Shown here piece by piece: positions 1-10,675 of a DNA stretch of 64,000 nucleotides. Position 1 is the first letter of the stretch. Every line of letters starts with the position of its first letter. Both the position numbers and the translations under genes were made by a program. The notes beneath the pieces were generated by a model. It did no database searches. It was not told where the DNA came from and worked only from the letters and a program-made list of their open reading frames with translations. This DNA is from Gymnopus androsaceus JB14. Its lineage: Eukaryota > Basidiomycota > Agaricomycetes > Agaricales > Omphalotaceae. The stretch spans positions 62,001 to 126,000 of the forward strand of contig ML769511.1 in NCBI GenBank assembly GCA_009733575.1, given 5' to 3'.

Positions 1-1029
1 CGTCCTTTCTTCTTCAACTTTCATCTCCCTACTATCTCTCGACAACATTCAACACAATATTATCGGCGGCGATGGCCTGTATGAATTCATTTTAACGTAA
101 ATATAATGCTGTCGTCGGGGGACCTGGAGGCTGGAAGGAAGCTCTCTCCATCGAGCATGTGAATGCTTTCCTGAGTTTCCTCACATGCGACATCCATTCG
201 ACGAACGTTCAAAATCCGATAATGATGATTACAGTTTCCCATTCGCAAAAGTCCTACTCGAGCTTTAGGATAGTTCATTCTGGATCCGACTTGCACGTAG
301 GCACTTCTTCAGCGCGTCCCGGTTTCGCAGTCGAGCTACTAGTTAACGCTTTAATTTTCATCTGATCACTGAGCTCGCCTAAACTCATCATACTCTGCAC
401 TGAGCCGTCGCACGTGCGGAAAGTTTTCCGAATTGAGCTCATTCAACCCCGGAGGTTACGGCTATAGTAGCGAGAATGTTTATGATGGATCCGACAGTAT
501 CAAGAAGCCCACTAGTCGAGATTGAAGTACTTATACGCAATGTCATGAGAACGATGACTTTCTTGTCCCTTTCTTCTTCCGCTCACCTCATTCTCCCTGC
601 CTTTCATTTTTCTTCTCCCTCTACCTATAATCATGTTCTCTCTCGACCGTACCCTTATCCCGACCATCTCAGTGCTTCAGCTCATTATGCTGTTGTCTCT
701 CTCCTTAATGAATGTCACTTGCTCTCCCTGCCCAAATGCCAATGGTAGCCAACATATGCGTATTCGAGTGTAGACTTTTACAGCCCGTTGCTCGGAGGAG
801 GATCGATGCTTGACAATGGTGAGCTTTTCTCTGCTAAAATGCTGCTCGAGATGCGCTTGGATACTGAATATCCGTTCGCTTTCTATAGCTGGAGATGGTT
901 TAGGCGAACCGCTAAACGTGTGTATCATCGTTTCTGTGTTTCGTACTTCCTGTGGTCACCCGATTCCCTACTCCTATCTGTTCTATTCACCAAGATCACG
1001 ACAAGCTAAATTACTTTCATTTCTTTCAG
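1..1029. other. Gene-poor stretch upstream of the first gene
   Basis: No recognisable coding family on either strand. The stretch lies directly upstream of the acceptor of the first resolved exon of the next gene and probably holds its 5' exons, but none could be fixed by motif or by phase. Several short open frames overlap here without family resemblance or codon structure. Confidence 0.4.
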
Positions 1030-2036
1030 GTGATCATCTCAGGGTTGTCATCGCCAGAAGTGCTCACTCTAGATGGAATCGTCAATTTCGCAAAGTCAAT
1101 TGGCTTGTAAGTTGTATTCTAGTGATAATTGGTCAGAAATCCTCTTCTTAAACTGCGTTCACAGCTCAGAAGAGTGTCTCGGGTTACACCTTGGTGCCCC
1201 ACAGTCTGCGAACTTGGGAGATGGAAACGACTGGGTAAACCAAACGGTTCGTGAATAATACTTTCCGAGCTGGACCTATTGAGCTGACCATGTGCCTTCA
1301 GATCGAAATCAGGCTAGTCACCTCCTGAGGAGACTTGAAGTATACACACACTGATGATCTCGTTGGATATTAAATAGGCAGGACTATGGTAACTCGGAGT
1401 TAGGCACTTGCTTGGAGACACTTATCGGAGGTGAGTCTCGCAGTTTATGGTCCAGCTCTGCAATTGATTAAACTAACACCAAACTAGGGAATCACTTCCG
1501 GTATGTTCCACAAGGCATGGACTCATTCTATACGCTAACCGTCTCGTTTGCAGTGTGTTTGAGCAGAACGGACCAAACGCGAACAGCGGAGCCCTCTTCT
1601 TAGCGTGAGTCCTCATCATACTACCGGATACCCTTCAAGATCTAAAAAAAAATTTTAAAAAGCGTATCTGAGGAAGAAGACCTAGAAGAGAGCCACGATA
1701 TCATCCCGGACGGATACAATATCGGTCGGGATAAGCTTGCGGCTCTAGCTATTGGTACCACCCATTTCGACGGCGTCACATATGTCACCACGGCGCGCAA
1801 CCTGACGGGTCTTTTGGCTGCCGGTAGTGTTGGGTACGTTCGTTCCATAAGTGTCCAGTGGAATAAGAGACCTAGCTAATACGATGTCTGTTAATTAGGG
1901 TCAACCATGGTACGTGTGCAACAACAAGTCAGAGGGCACAGAACTAATAGAATTAATTCTTCTTTGACTAGGTATCAGCACGGACGGAATCACCACTTTA
2001 CTCACAGTAACGATCGTCGAAGCAGACGACTGTTGA
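1030..2036 (+). CDS. Unknown protein, GNHFR/QNGPNANSGALF family, 5' end unresolved
   Basis: Nine exons join in phase: 1030-1106, 1165-1246, 1302-1312, 1378-1430, 1488-1500, 1554-1604, 1663-1833, 1899-1909 and 1972-2036, giving 177 codons plus a stop. The product reads through DYGNSELGTCLETLIGGNHF, then EQNGPNANSGALFLA, HDIIPDGYNIGRD, NLTGLLAAGSVGVNHG and a valine/isoleucine-rich C-terminus ending VEADDC. The pattern resembles an unnamed protein type that I associate with agaricomycetes; no enzymatic motif is visible. Exons of 11, 13 and 11 nt are exceptionally short but keep every phase. The intron 1313-1377 needs a GC donor (AG|GC) because no GT donor preserves the frame. The first exon and start codon upstream of 1030 were not found, so any signal peptide is unknown. 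Confidence 0.7.
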
Positions 2037-2535
2037 GTCTTGGACGAACTAACGACTATGTAACGATGGATTGAATAGTAGTTTACTCTGTTACGATGTT
2101 TACGATGTTTTCATGACCTGACACGCTCTTTATCGTACTTATCTGTAGCTCGTCGGTAGTTCGAGTAATAATATGGTTCATAGATGGACCAGTTGTTTTG
2201 ACGAGCGAGACTGAATGACTAGATAACATAAGTAGACTAATGTAGAAAAAAGGTAAAGTAAGCAGAGCTCCAACACAGCAGTAGCGGCGGTAGAGATCGC
2301 ATCTTTAGCTGGAAGCCAGGTCTTCCAAAATATGTATCACCTATTGGGAAAAGACAAACAAAATCTCATCACAGACTTGTCGAGAAAGATGAATTTCACT
2401 AGCGGTGAGAACATAGGATTGAAAACGCACTCAAAAATTTAGCACTCAACAGTATACGCAGCTTGCAGCTTTGTCCTCGATATCTTCATCCTAGTCTATT
2501 CTAGCGTAGTTCAATACCAGCCTTTCAAATCATAA
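2037..2535. other. Intergenic, no gene seen
   Basis: A gap between two convergent genes. It is AT-rich and holds no supported gene or RNA; it presumably contains the 3' ends of both neighbours. Confidence 0.5.
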
Positions 2536-3552
2536 TCATCTCGATGCCTTTGCTGGATCCCCACTTGTGAGATGCACCGGAATTTCACCGGTGGGTGAGG
2601 GAGCAGAAGCTATAAAAGGCTGAGGAGGTGGTGCGCCTAATATCTGACTAACAAGACCCTTGTTCAAGAGTCCAGCATATTTTGGTTGGACAAACATTCC
2701 ACTATGATTGCACAGGTGCTTGTTAGGACAAAAAGAAAACACATGGATATTTTGTGAAACGTACGTTGCTTCAACCAGTCTAATACCGTCTAAAGTCTCA
2801 GCCGTTGCGCTCACAAAAACTTTCCTGCCCTTTATCTCGTCCAGCTTGGTATGGATAACCACAAATTGGTCAGCCTTGGTTGGAGCACGGTATGAAACGT
2901 TCAACGTAGCTGTAACAGCAATACGTTCCGGAAGGTTCATGATTGCCTGCGTAAGGTCGGTTAGAGTGAGTAAAATAGAATTAAAGATATTCACATTTCT
3001 AGCCATGATTTCGTCTAGAAGCGTGGCCAACAACCCTCCATGAACGATTCCATCATGCCCGCATAGTCCTCTACCGAGATGCATGATGACAATAGCCTCG
3101 CTCTCATCTCTTCTTGCCCACAGAGCAGGAGGCACAGCCAGCTTTCCTGGGCCTCGCAGGACACCAGCCGTAAGATGATTGACCTTGCGTTCCTCTGGTA
3201 CAGCAGCATGCGGACGCGTCAAATACCAGTCTTTGGCGTCTGGAGCAGTTTGAAGGCGGGTAAGAAGCGGTAAGGAAAGAAGGGATGCTTCGATCGATGC
3301 TGTATATTCTCTTCCAGCAGGAGATGAGGCATCTAATGGAGCGGGAGCAGGAGAAGGAAATAATAATGCCAGCGGTTGAATGGGATATATTGAACCCAAT
3401 GTGTAGGCAGTTCCTGTAGAAAGTAGTGCAAAGGCCATGGTAGAAGTTCGTGACCATCCATGTGAGGCCTTCGAAGCATGAACATTTCCGTGAACGCTCC
3501 TATGTCCAAGAGGTATTCGGAATCGTAGAGGGCTGGAACGAAGTCGGAGCAT
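2536..3552 (-). CDS. HotDog-fold thioesterase (PaaI-like)
   Basis: The frame is open for 338 codons, but two in-frame introns are evident: 2702-2764 (GT..AG, branch-like CTAAC) and 2947-2994. Removing them gives about 301 aa and restores family spacing (MARN|AIMNLPER and EAT|GMFVQPKYA). The HotDog signature HDGIVHGGLLATLLDE contains the HGG and the acidic residue typical of acyl-CoA thioesterases of the PaaI/4HBT group. It is followed by the conserved SYRAPTKADQ strand region. The N-terminal ~60 residues are basic, serine-rich and followed by a hydrophobic stretch, which fits a mitochondrial presequence or membrane anchor (inference). The likely reaction is hydrolysis of acyl-CoA thioesters; the substrate cannot be told. 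Both introns being multiples of three explains the unbroken frame. Confidence 0.85.
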   Translation of the reverse strand: MLRLRSSPLRFRIPLGHRSVHGNVHASKASHGWSRTSTMAFALLSTGTAYTLGSIYPIQPLALLFPSPAPAPLDASSPAGREYTASIEASLLSLPLLTRLQTAPDAKDWYLTRPHAAVPEERKVNHLTAGVLRGPGKLAVPPALWARRDESEAIVIMHLGRGLCGHDGIVHGGLLATLLDEIMARNVNIFNSILLTLTDLTQAIMNLPERIAVTATLNVSYRAPTKADQFVVIHTKLDEIKGRKVFVSATAETLDGIRLVEATYVSQNIHVFSFCPNKHLCNHSGMFVQPKYAGLLNKGLVSQILGAPPPQPFIASAPSPTGEIPVHLTSGDPAKASR

Positions 3553-3817
3553 ACAGAAGGGCGCTTATTATTGTCGCTTGGGCCGGGCGCTTACAAACTT
3601 TGACTGTCACGTCACTTCCAGTTCAAAGAGAGTGCGAAAAGGTCATGCTGCAAGCAAATTTACGAAAAATATCTAAATCAAATCGAAGGCTGGTCTCCTC
3701 GAGCACAGCTACAGCAAAATTGAACACTTTCCGCCATCTTCCCTGAGGATGAAGTTACTTTGATTTTTTTTTCTACATTCAACAGCGTTTTATAGGTGCA
3801 TTAGATGGACCAAAGTC

Positions 3818-4020
3818 CTGGATGCTTCGTACAGGCTTGAAGTAGGGACTGGCGGACCTCGTGAATGCCACATTGCTGTGCGGCTTTAAGAAAGCGCAGA
3901 AGCTGTAAATTTTTCTCAGCTGGATGCTTCGTGCAGACTTGAAGTAGGGACTGGCGGACCTCGATCAATGCCACATTGCTGTGCGCCTTTCAGAAAGCGC
4001 AGAGCTGTAAATTTTTCTGA
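3818..4020 (+). repeat. Tandem direct duplication, ~101-bp unit x2
   Basis: Two copies (3818-3918 and 3919-4020) begin GGATGCTTCGT and share the blocks TTGAAGTAGGGACTGGCGGA, GCCACATTGCTGTGCG and AGCTGTAAATTTTTCT, with about 10% differences. No open frame runs through both copies. Confidence 0.85.
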
Positions 4021-5113
4021 TTCCAATTTCATAGGGTGCTCTTTTTGCACGTCATGGAGGGAGAGGGTTAGGAACTGTTAGGTTTGGTTCAGCTTCGGTC
4101 AATTCTTGTAACATGCATTCGCATGTGAGCCTCCTTTGTCCGGCTCGGGACCTTCGGCCTCGATCCTTAGTTGTCTCACATGGGTGCTCAATAACGATGG
4201 ATTAAGCGATTCTCCACCTGTGTTGGCTTAGGGTACAATTAAGGCAGGCTAGCATTTCAACTAGTGAAAGGTAGAAAAACGCGAAAAGTAAACTTGTTCA
4301 ATCCTGCGGCAATGGCCGACTGCTATGACTGGGGGGGATGGCCGCAAGCGGCGAAGGGCCGAACCTTTTGGGATCAGAGAGCATCGATTTCTTCGATGGA
4401 TTAAGTATAAGTGACATATAATAATTTAATCAACTAGTACTTATGCTGAAAATGATGACAATGCTGCAAGTTCGCTACCAAAACTTGAGCATTCAAAACC
4501 GAATATGGAAGCATTGTTTCCAGCATCATGAGCCTCCTCAACAATATTGACCTTTTTAGCCCATGATAAAATGTCAAGCTCTCCGGTGTCATAGTCAAGC
4601 ATTGGATCAACAGCAGGCAGAGGAATGGGTACATGCTCAGATTTGTCAAAAGTCTTTTGCCTCTTGTGCAGGACATGTTTAGACTTCTGTGAAGATGCTC
4701 AAATTTGCGTAGCTTTAAAGCCTTTACAGAAGAGAGAAACTGCTCTGGAAACATCACCATGCACTACAGCAGCATCAGCAGCATTTTCTTGGCATTTTCA
4801 CAATGAACAAGGCAACTGGAGGTACATGAGTGAAGGGAAAACAAACATAGGTTAGTGGCGAACTTGCACGCCCATTGCAGATAAGATTGTGATATACCAT
4901 GTATAGAAGGGCAGTACTAGCAGAAAAAGGAAATCGGTCGTCCCAATATGGATCCCGTGGGAAAAGTCTGGAAATAACACGCACTTAACTATTCTTGTAA
5001 GGAGCCAAACCTAAAGGTTCGGCAATGACATCACTATATTATTCATACATATTTACCAAAACGGGAGGTGGCGGTGACACCGTGGGAGTTGCTAATGGCA
5101 CAAGCGCCCACTA
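4021..5113. other. Degenerate non-coding region
   Basis: No gene is supported. On the minus strand near 4870-4985 the frame reads ISRLFPRDPYWDDRFPF, and near 4434-4760 there is a 108-codon frame; neither could be assigned to a family. They may be remnants of a mobile element, since the next 1.2 kb consists of transposon derivatives. Confidence 0.4.
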
Positions 5114-5852
5114 CACTGGCGGCCAAAACTGATGGACCCCCCAAATCGGGAAGGTGGGCGCTAAAACGATCAAAATTCGTCGTTGAGAGAAATAGTGAGC
5201 AGTGGTGCATGCAGTAGATTTTATATATTCTAATGTACATAGGCTGGTGTAGAATGCTTCAAAGTGCCCATATTCCAGAAAGAACAACCAGAAAGCTCAA
5301 AAATTGAGTGACAACAGCAAGTACATTTTCAAAACTTGTGGAGGTTGTTGAAGCACAGTTTGGGTGAATTATCTTGCCATAAGTCATGTATATGGCTTAG
5401 AAGATCAAGTAGTAGTCCTAAAGATAGTAAAAAGTGAGATTGAGCCACAAAAACTTCAAGGCAGCATGCGTACCTGTCACCCAGAGCTTTTCCTGCCCTT
5501 CAGTGCAACAACACTCAATATTCTGCCACAAAAAGTTTCTCTGTAGCATTTACTACCATCCTGGGACCCATTGGCATCTTTTCCTTGTTCCAAAAAGCCC
5601 ATCTTTGCTGCGAAAGACATTAGAAAGCTATCCAAATTGTTTGGAGCGTTATCGGCAGAAAATAAGATAAAATGCTCCGGAATTTTGGGCTACCAGCGAT
5701 GAGGAGTGGTCCGGGTTGCATAGAGTAAATTTTGAAGCAATTTTGAGGCCAGTTGTTGAGCTGCTCACAAAGGACGATGACGACGACAAATTTTGACCAT
5801 TTTAGCGCCCACCTTCCCAATTTGGGGGGTCCATCAGTTTTGGCCGCCAGTG
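5114..5852. mobile_element. Non-autonomous or decayed Tc1/mariner-type element
   Basis: Terminal inverted repeats of about 70 bp begin CACTGGCGGCCAAAACTGAT and end ATCAGTTTTGGCCGCCAGTG. They are flanked by TA at 5112-5113 and 5853-5854, as expected for insertion of a Tc1/mariner element at TA. The left repeat runs to about 5183 and the right starts near 5784, with a few mismatches. The 600-bp interior has no transposase frame longer than about 80 codons and no DDE motif that I can see, so the 739-bp element looks non-autonomous or decayed. Confidence 0.85.
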
Positions 5853-5855
5853 TAT

Positions 5856-6361
5856 CACGGCTAGTGCATCAAATAATTTCGAACGAAATTATTAGCGAAA
5901 TTATTGTTGTGATTAATTACCTTTTTCAGTATGAATTTCGGCTGAAAAACACCATATTTTTCTTATGAAAAACGCATTGAGAAAGAATCAGAATTTCGCT
6001 CGGGAATGATTCATAATTTCACGTGTAATAAGTCATGTATTTCGCTCGAAAAACACAAAAAATTTCACAACCCTAATTCAATTCAATGGCCTTCAGCGCT
6101 TACTTTCGCCCACTCTTAGCGCTCATTGTTTTGAATTGAATTAGGGTTATGAAATTTTTTGTGTTTTTCGAACGAAATACATGACTTATTACACGTGAAA
6201 TTATGAATCATTCCCGAGCGAAATTCTGATTCTTTCTCAATGTGTTTTTCATAAGAAAAATATGGTGTTTTTCAGCCGAAATTCATACTGAAAAAGGTAG
6301 TTAATTACAACAATAATTTCGTTAATAATTTCGTTTGAAATTATTTGATGCACTAGCCGTG
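5856..6361. mobile_element. Foldback MITE with 231-bp arms
   Basis: The left arm 5856-6086 and right arm 6131-6361 are near-perfect inverted copies (CACGGCTAGTGCATCAAATA against TATTTGATGCACTAGCCGTG), separated by a 44-bp loop. The arms contain repeated ATTTCG-type motifs and no coding frame. CTAT lies just outside the right end (6363-6366). Outside the left end the same four bases can be reassembled across the neighbouring Tc1-type element (C5111, TA, T5855), suggesting that the Tc1-type element landed in this MITE's target duplication (inference). Confidence 0.9.
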
Positions 6362-6659
6362 CCTATCTTCCCGTTAGCCAGTTATTGCTTCGCCTCGCTC
6401 GCAATCAAAGCTGTATTGATAGAAAGATCGAGCGCTACAATTACAATTCGCAACGTGAACATGGTAAGCATGGGGACCCGGGAGAGGGGAGTGGCGAGAA
6501 AAAGAACTGGAAAGATCCGTGTCTTCTTTCTCATTAATGCACTAAGACTGTGCCTGATAGATGTATAAGAAGAAAAAGTGGATGGACTATAAGATCCAGC
6601 GTCTGTTTTGTCATAGTTAACCGGCCTCGGCCATACTTATTTACTTCCGTCGGACTTAC

Positions 6660-6770
6660 ATACTGACCTGGGACGGAGCAACCCCTATCGACTCTGTTGC
6701 TCCGTACCAGGTATGAACATTTCACTATATACGAAGAACCTACTTATCGACTCTGTTGCTCCGTACCAGA
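6660..6770 (+). repeat. Short duplicated motif with hairpin
   Basis: TATCGACTCTGTTGCTCCGT occurs at about 6686 and 6745. The first copy also pairs with an upstream segment (CTGGGACGGAGCAAC against GTTGCTCCGTACCAG) to form a potential hairpin. Function unknown. The flanking DNA from 6362 to 7431 shows no supported gene. Confidence 0.6.
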
Positions 6771-7431
6771 TACACACATATATCTTATAGAACTCATATA
6801 ACCTTGACATGTTTGGTGACATAATATATGTATATGGATATTGGATCGAACTTTGCCATTAGACCAGGAGAAGGAGAATTGGATGGATAGAAACAGGTTC
6901 ATTGGACTCTCTTATATCGTTGATATTAGCGAATGAATGAGTGATTCTGGGATCAGTCTGCGGTGTACGAAGTAGCTGCTCTCTACACATCGTACGATCG
7001 TGTAGTTATCTGTTTAAAAATTGATAGATATCAGTGGAGGAAATAAGCTGAGGGTGAAGCAGCGCCTCAGCTTATCCCGTTTCATCCAGTCGCTGACAAG
7101 CTGGTTGTAACTAATAAATTATGTAGTATCGATTGCCATTGATTGCAAAAGTTTTGTGGCGTATATCAATGCGTGAACATAAAGGTATCTGAAGTGCTAT
7201 AAATATGTGAGGAGTGCTGCTCGATATCTCTCGGTTGTAGAGACTCGGCTACGACTCGACTAGGTGATCCAGATGGCGAGGCTGAACGAGGATGCTTTCG
7301 GTCTGACTGCTGAAAACTGCCAAATTTTTTCTTGGTGGCCAAAGTCGGTCTCGCGAGACATGTACCAAGGTCCGATAGCCGACGGCTATAGAGATCGGTG
7401 GAATCTTACAGCTCTTGGTTGGCTCTCGAAA

Positions 7432-7706
7432 AAAATACCTCCAGATCAAATTCCATGACACTCTCGAGTCTCCGGAGTCCGCTCAGATAAAATACCTCCA
7501 GATCAACTAACATTCAAATCTTGACACTCTGGGAGTCTCCGGTCTCTCCGCTCCAAATACCTCCCAGATCAACTCTGTCTCGCCGCAGCTCGTTCCTAGT
7601 AACCATTCAAATATTGATACTTTCGAGTCCAAGCGCAGATAAAATACCTCCAGATCAAATTCATTGACAATCTCGAGTCCGCTCAGATAAAATACCACCA
7701 GATCAA
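7432..7706 (+). repeat. Five direct repeats of AAAATACCTCCAGATCAA
   Basis: Copies lie at 7432-7449, 7489-7506, 7554-7572 (one extra C), 7641-7658 and 7689-7706 (one mismatch). Several are preceded by GCTCAGAT or GCGCAGAT and followed by a CATTCAAAT..TTGACACTCT block. The array ends 127 bp before the start codon of the next gene, so it could be a promoter array or an eroded minisatellite. Confidence 0.8.
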
Positions 7707-7833
7707 CTGACAGCTACCATTCATATATTGACACTCTCTAATCCCCACCTTCCTTTTCTCCATTAACTTATATCAAGGACTGCGCGAATCGGTTGGCATT
7801 CCTTGCAAGCCTTTCATCCCCCCGTATTGGACC

Positions 7834-8624
7834 ATGGTCAGCCGCATTACTTTCTTCCTTCCGTGTAAAAGCATGCCAGCCATACGAACTACCAAACTCT
7901 ACTTCTTGCTTCTGATGTTCAATATCGTTATGGGATCTTTTGTTCTCTTGCCTATCCTTGACGCTATCCATGCCACAACTCCCGCGTATGCTGTAGTGTC
8001 TTTCCTATGGCCAACTCTCTCATCGACGATAACCATCTTGCTCTTGAAATATTGGACCAACTCCAGCTCGAAGCATACCACCTCCTTCCTCCCTACATTC
8101 AGCGACGCCAACTTCGAATCTACGGACACCGATGTTTTTTTCGGAGACAAAATGGTTCTCGTAGCATTCTTGCATATGCTACTGATGTTAAGCCGCCTTT
8201 TGGCCTGTATGCATCCATTCATACATTATTCAAAGTTCCCAGCATTTACTTACCCAAATTCCCCAGATATATCCGGGAATGCAGATTATTCTCCTCCATC
8301 GTAATGCCATCCAATTCCGCCCCCTGCATCCACGTATGCTGGAAACCTATTGGTATTCGATGGATTCTAGTCTCTATCATCATCTTCAGTCAATGTCTCC
8401 TCGCATGCAATATCGACACCAGTCATTGGGGATACTTTCACCTCCTCTACCAATTCGTTCTTTTCATTTTGAAAGTCACCATCGTGATTGTTGGTGCTTT
8501 CATGAAACTATTTGATGCTATCCGAGGGTCGTTTCAGCATTTTCAGATGAATTTGACGACTGGGACAGTGACGATGTCAGACCAAGGCCTAAGGAGAGCA
8601 ACACACCGAGGTGTTAATAATTGA
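7834..8624 (+). CDS. Hypothetical multi-span membrane protein
   Basis: Two exons, 7834-8234 and 8285-8624, join in phase across a 50-nt intron (GTTCCC..TGCAG with an internal TTAC branch-like site) and encode 246 aa. Hydrophobic segments lie at about residues 20-41 (LYFLLLMFNIVMGSFVLL), 51-71, 106-128, 153-172 (WILVSIIIFSQCLLA) and 182-207 (FVLFILKVTIVIVGAFM), suggesting five membrane spans and a short polar C-terminus. Splicing is the main support: each exon alone ends mid-protein, and the second hydrophobic half lies in a different frame. No family was recognised. The donor is GTTCCC, which is not a strong consensus, so the intron could be a few bases different. Confidence 0.55.
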
Positions 8625-9996
8625 GGACTGGGTACTTACAAGCTCCCGAGCATACTGCGATGCACTGACTGTGTTTTGATTTTTGGTTAGTTTTATCTAT
8701 TAGCTACATGTTGCCCGGCATTCACTTAAAATACTACCACACGCGCAATTAAGTATAAAATTATGATGATTTTCTTGTCGTATATCTATGATCATGTAAT
8801 CAGTTCTAGTCAACGGATAGGCGGAGGAGCCAGCAACCTTCTGCTTCCCTTCTAGGTCCCGATAAGACCGACCGCCGCCTGTTCTCTCCTGCGGGGAATT
8901 GGAGCAAGGGGAGCAAAGCAGGGATAAATGTGTGCCATGATCCATCCATTACGAAGACCAAAGATTCAGATGAGATTGAGCAGAAAGAAACACGAATTAA
9001 GTACATGTAGAGATAGTCTGAATCGAGCTAACGCCAACCCAACGCATGCTTAGTTGCTCTACAAGAGTTTTCGACGCGTTCTCGTATTGTGGCAGGTGCT
9101 GAGATACGTCTGTGTGCATCGAAAATTGAGCAGCGACGAATCGTGACCATCTCGTGTACTAAGTTTCAGAACGATTGATGATAGATCCATGAGTGTAATA
9201 TAATATCGAAATATGAAATCAAAACCAACAATAGAGAGGATGAAGGAAGCTAGAGGAAAGCATTGATCGATACATCCTTCCCCAGTGCCCATTCACTACA
9301 TACATAGCTGCAAAATGCGCCTTCGATAGTATCCAATGACCTTACCATTTGAAGAAGCAGCACATGCTGGGTCTTCAATCCATCTCGAAAGCTTTGAATG
9401 TCAAACAAAATCCACAGATTGGGCAGAGATGATGGTCAGAAGAGAAACGTGACGCGGGAATTTCGGCCGAATCGAACTCTGATCTTATCTGTCGATATCC
9501 CCCACAACTTGTAAACCCTCCTTATTGGATTTGAATGGCTAAAGCACTTGAAACTCTGCCACGGAATCCCCTCGAAGAATGGCCAGCGAATCGGTGACAT
9601 CAAATTTGCCTGAATCTTCGTCGACTGAATTCGCCCTTGACAATGCATGAACAAACTGGGCTCAATATTCCATCACGCAAGTCACCAAGGACTCATCTCA
9701 TGAGCTCGGCGATATTAGACGTCTCCGAGGCAGGGTACGGTGGGAGGAACTTTCTCGCGACTTTGTCAATTTCGTTCATACATTTGACATGCTCCCGACT
9801 TTTACTCCTCATAGATTTGAAGGATCTAGTCCCACAAGACTGACGCGGGCAGAGCGTTTGACCCTCCAAAACGATTGCTATCGGCTGTATCGTCGGTCAG
9901 ATGGCAAGGGGTCGCAAGTTTCAAGCGATTCGCATCGAAAAGTGCTGCTACTGTTACATTTTCATTTTCAAGTCATGTACGGATACCACCATCTCA
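8625..9996. other. No gene recognised
   Basis: Short overlapping frames on both strands show no family resemblance, splice-linked partners or RNA structure. The right part holds the 3' flank of the minus-strand gene that ends at 9997. Confidence 0.4.
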
Positions 9997-10582
9997 CTAT
10001 TTGAAATCTTTGCTCCCCACCAAAGTCGTGATGGTTGTTCTCCCCGCATGAATCTGCTTTGAATATGCTGCCAGATTCTTCCCTCCCACCGACAGATTCG
10101 ACAGATTCTTCGTAACGCTAAACGCAATAACCCATGCCTTGCAAGGAAGATACCTGTTATCGACTAATCCATTGTCGATTTTGGTACAAGTCCCCAGCAA
10201 CCTGCCCACTGAATCCCGCTGCTCCAGCAACACTCTCGCATTTCAGCTCAAGCATATTAGTGAAGTCTCGTCCAGCACCTTTCGTGCTGATAAGACTATC
10301 CGATCGTTGGTTCGTGCCTCTGTAGACGGTATCCTCCCGAGTAACAGTGATGGTGGAGCCGGGGAAATCGTGCTCGAACGCTTGTTTGAAAGCAATAGCG
10401 AGCTCAACTTGAACCCATCCCTCCCAACCGCCATGGAATCCATACGCAGCCTCCAATTTGGGCCCATTGGCATTCCCCCATTCTACGATCTTATTCAGGA
10501 TGGCATTTTGGTCCATCTTTCTTTCTCTGTGGACAAGTTCGACCGTCAGCGATGTTAGTGTCTGGGCTTCAAGGGAGGACAT
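9997..10582 (-). CDS. Conserved fungal protein with possible PD-(D/E)XK-like pattern, frameshifted
   Basis: The first frame (10582 to 10157) starts MSSLEAQTLTSLTVELVHRE and contains GFHGGWEGWVQVELAIAF, VTREDTVYRGTNQRSD and MLELKCESVAGAAGFSGQ. Homology-like sequence then continues in another frame (YLPCKAWVIAFSVTKNLS) to a stop at 9997, so the gene is broken by one base near 10150-10160. A 34-nt intron (GTACCA..AACAG) would also restore phase but is very short. The arrangement D (in QRSD) about 20 residues before E-x-K (in LELKCE) recalls the catalytic core of PD-(D/E)XK nucleases; that is inference from pattern only. A TATAAAA lies 87 bp upstream of the start codon. Role unknown. Confidence 0.6.
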
Positions 10583-10668
10583 ATGTACTTGTCAGGTGGA
10601 TGGCGGCTAGTTTCTGCTTTGAGAGGTGCTAACTTGGGTTGATGAACTCCCTACCTCCACTCGCTTGC

Positions 10669-10675
10669 TTTTATA
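10669..10675 (-). promoter_or_regulatory. TATA box of the 10582 gene
   Basis: On the minus strand this reads TATAAAA, 87 nt upstream of the ATG at 10582, a normal distance for a fungal promoter with a short 5' leader. Confidence 0.5.

Noticed and set aside
4434..4984. Transposase fragment
   Set aside because: No DDE or zinc-finger motif could be seen in the short minus-strand frames, so the origin is left open.
8007..8624. 205-codon frame as a separate protein
   Set aside because: Its first part overlaps the better hydrophobic frame from 7834; its second part fits as exon 2 of that gene.
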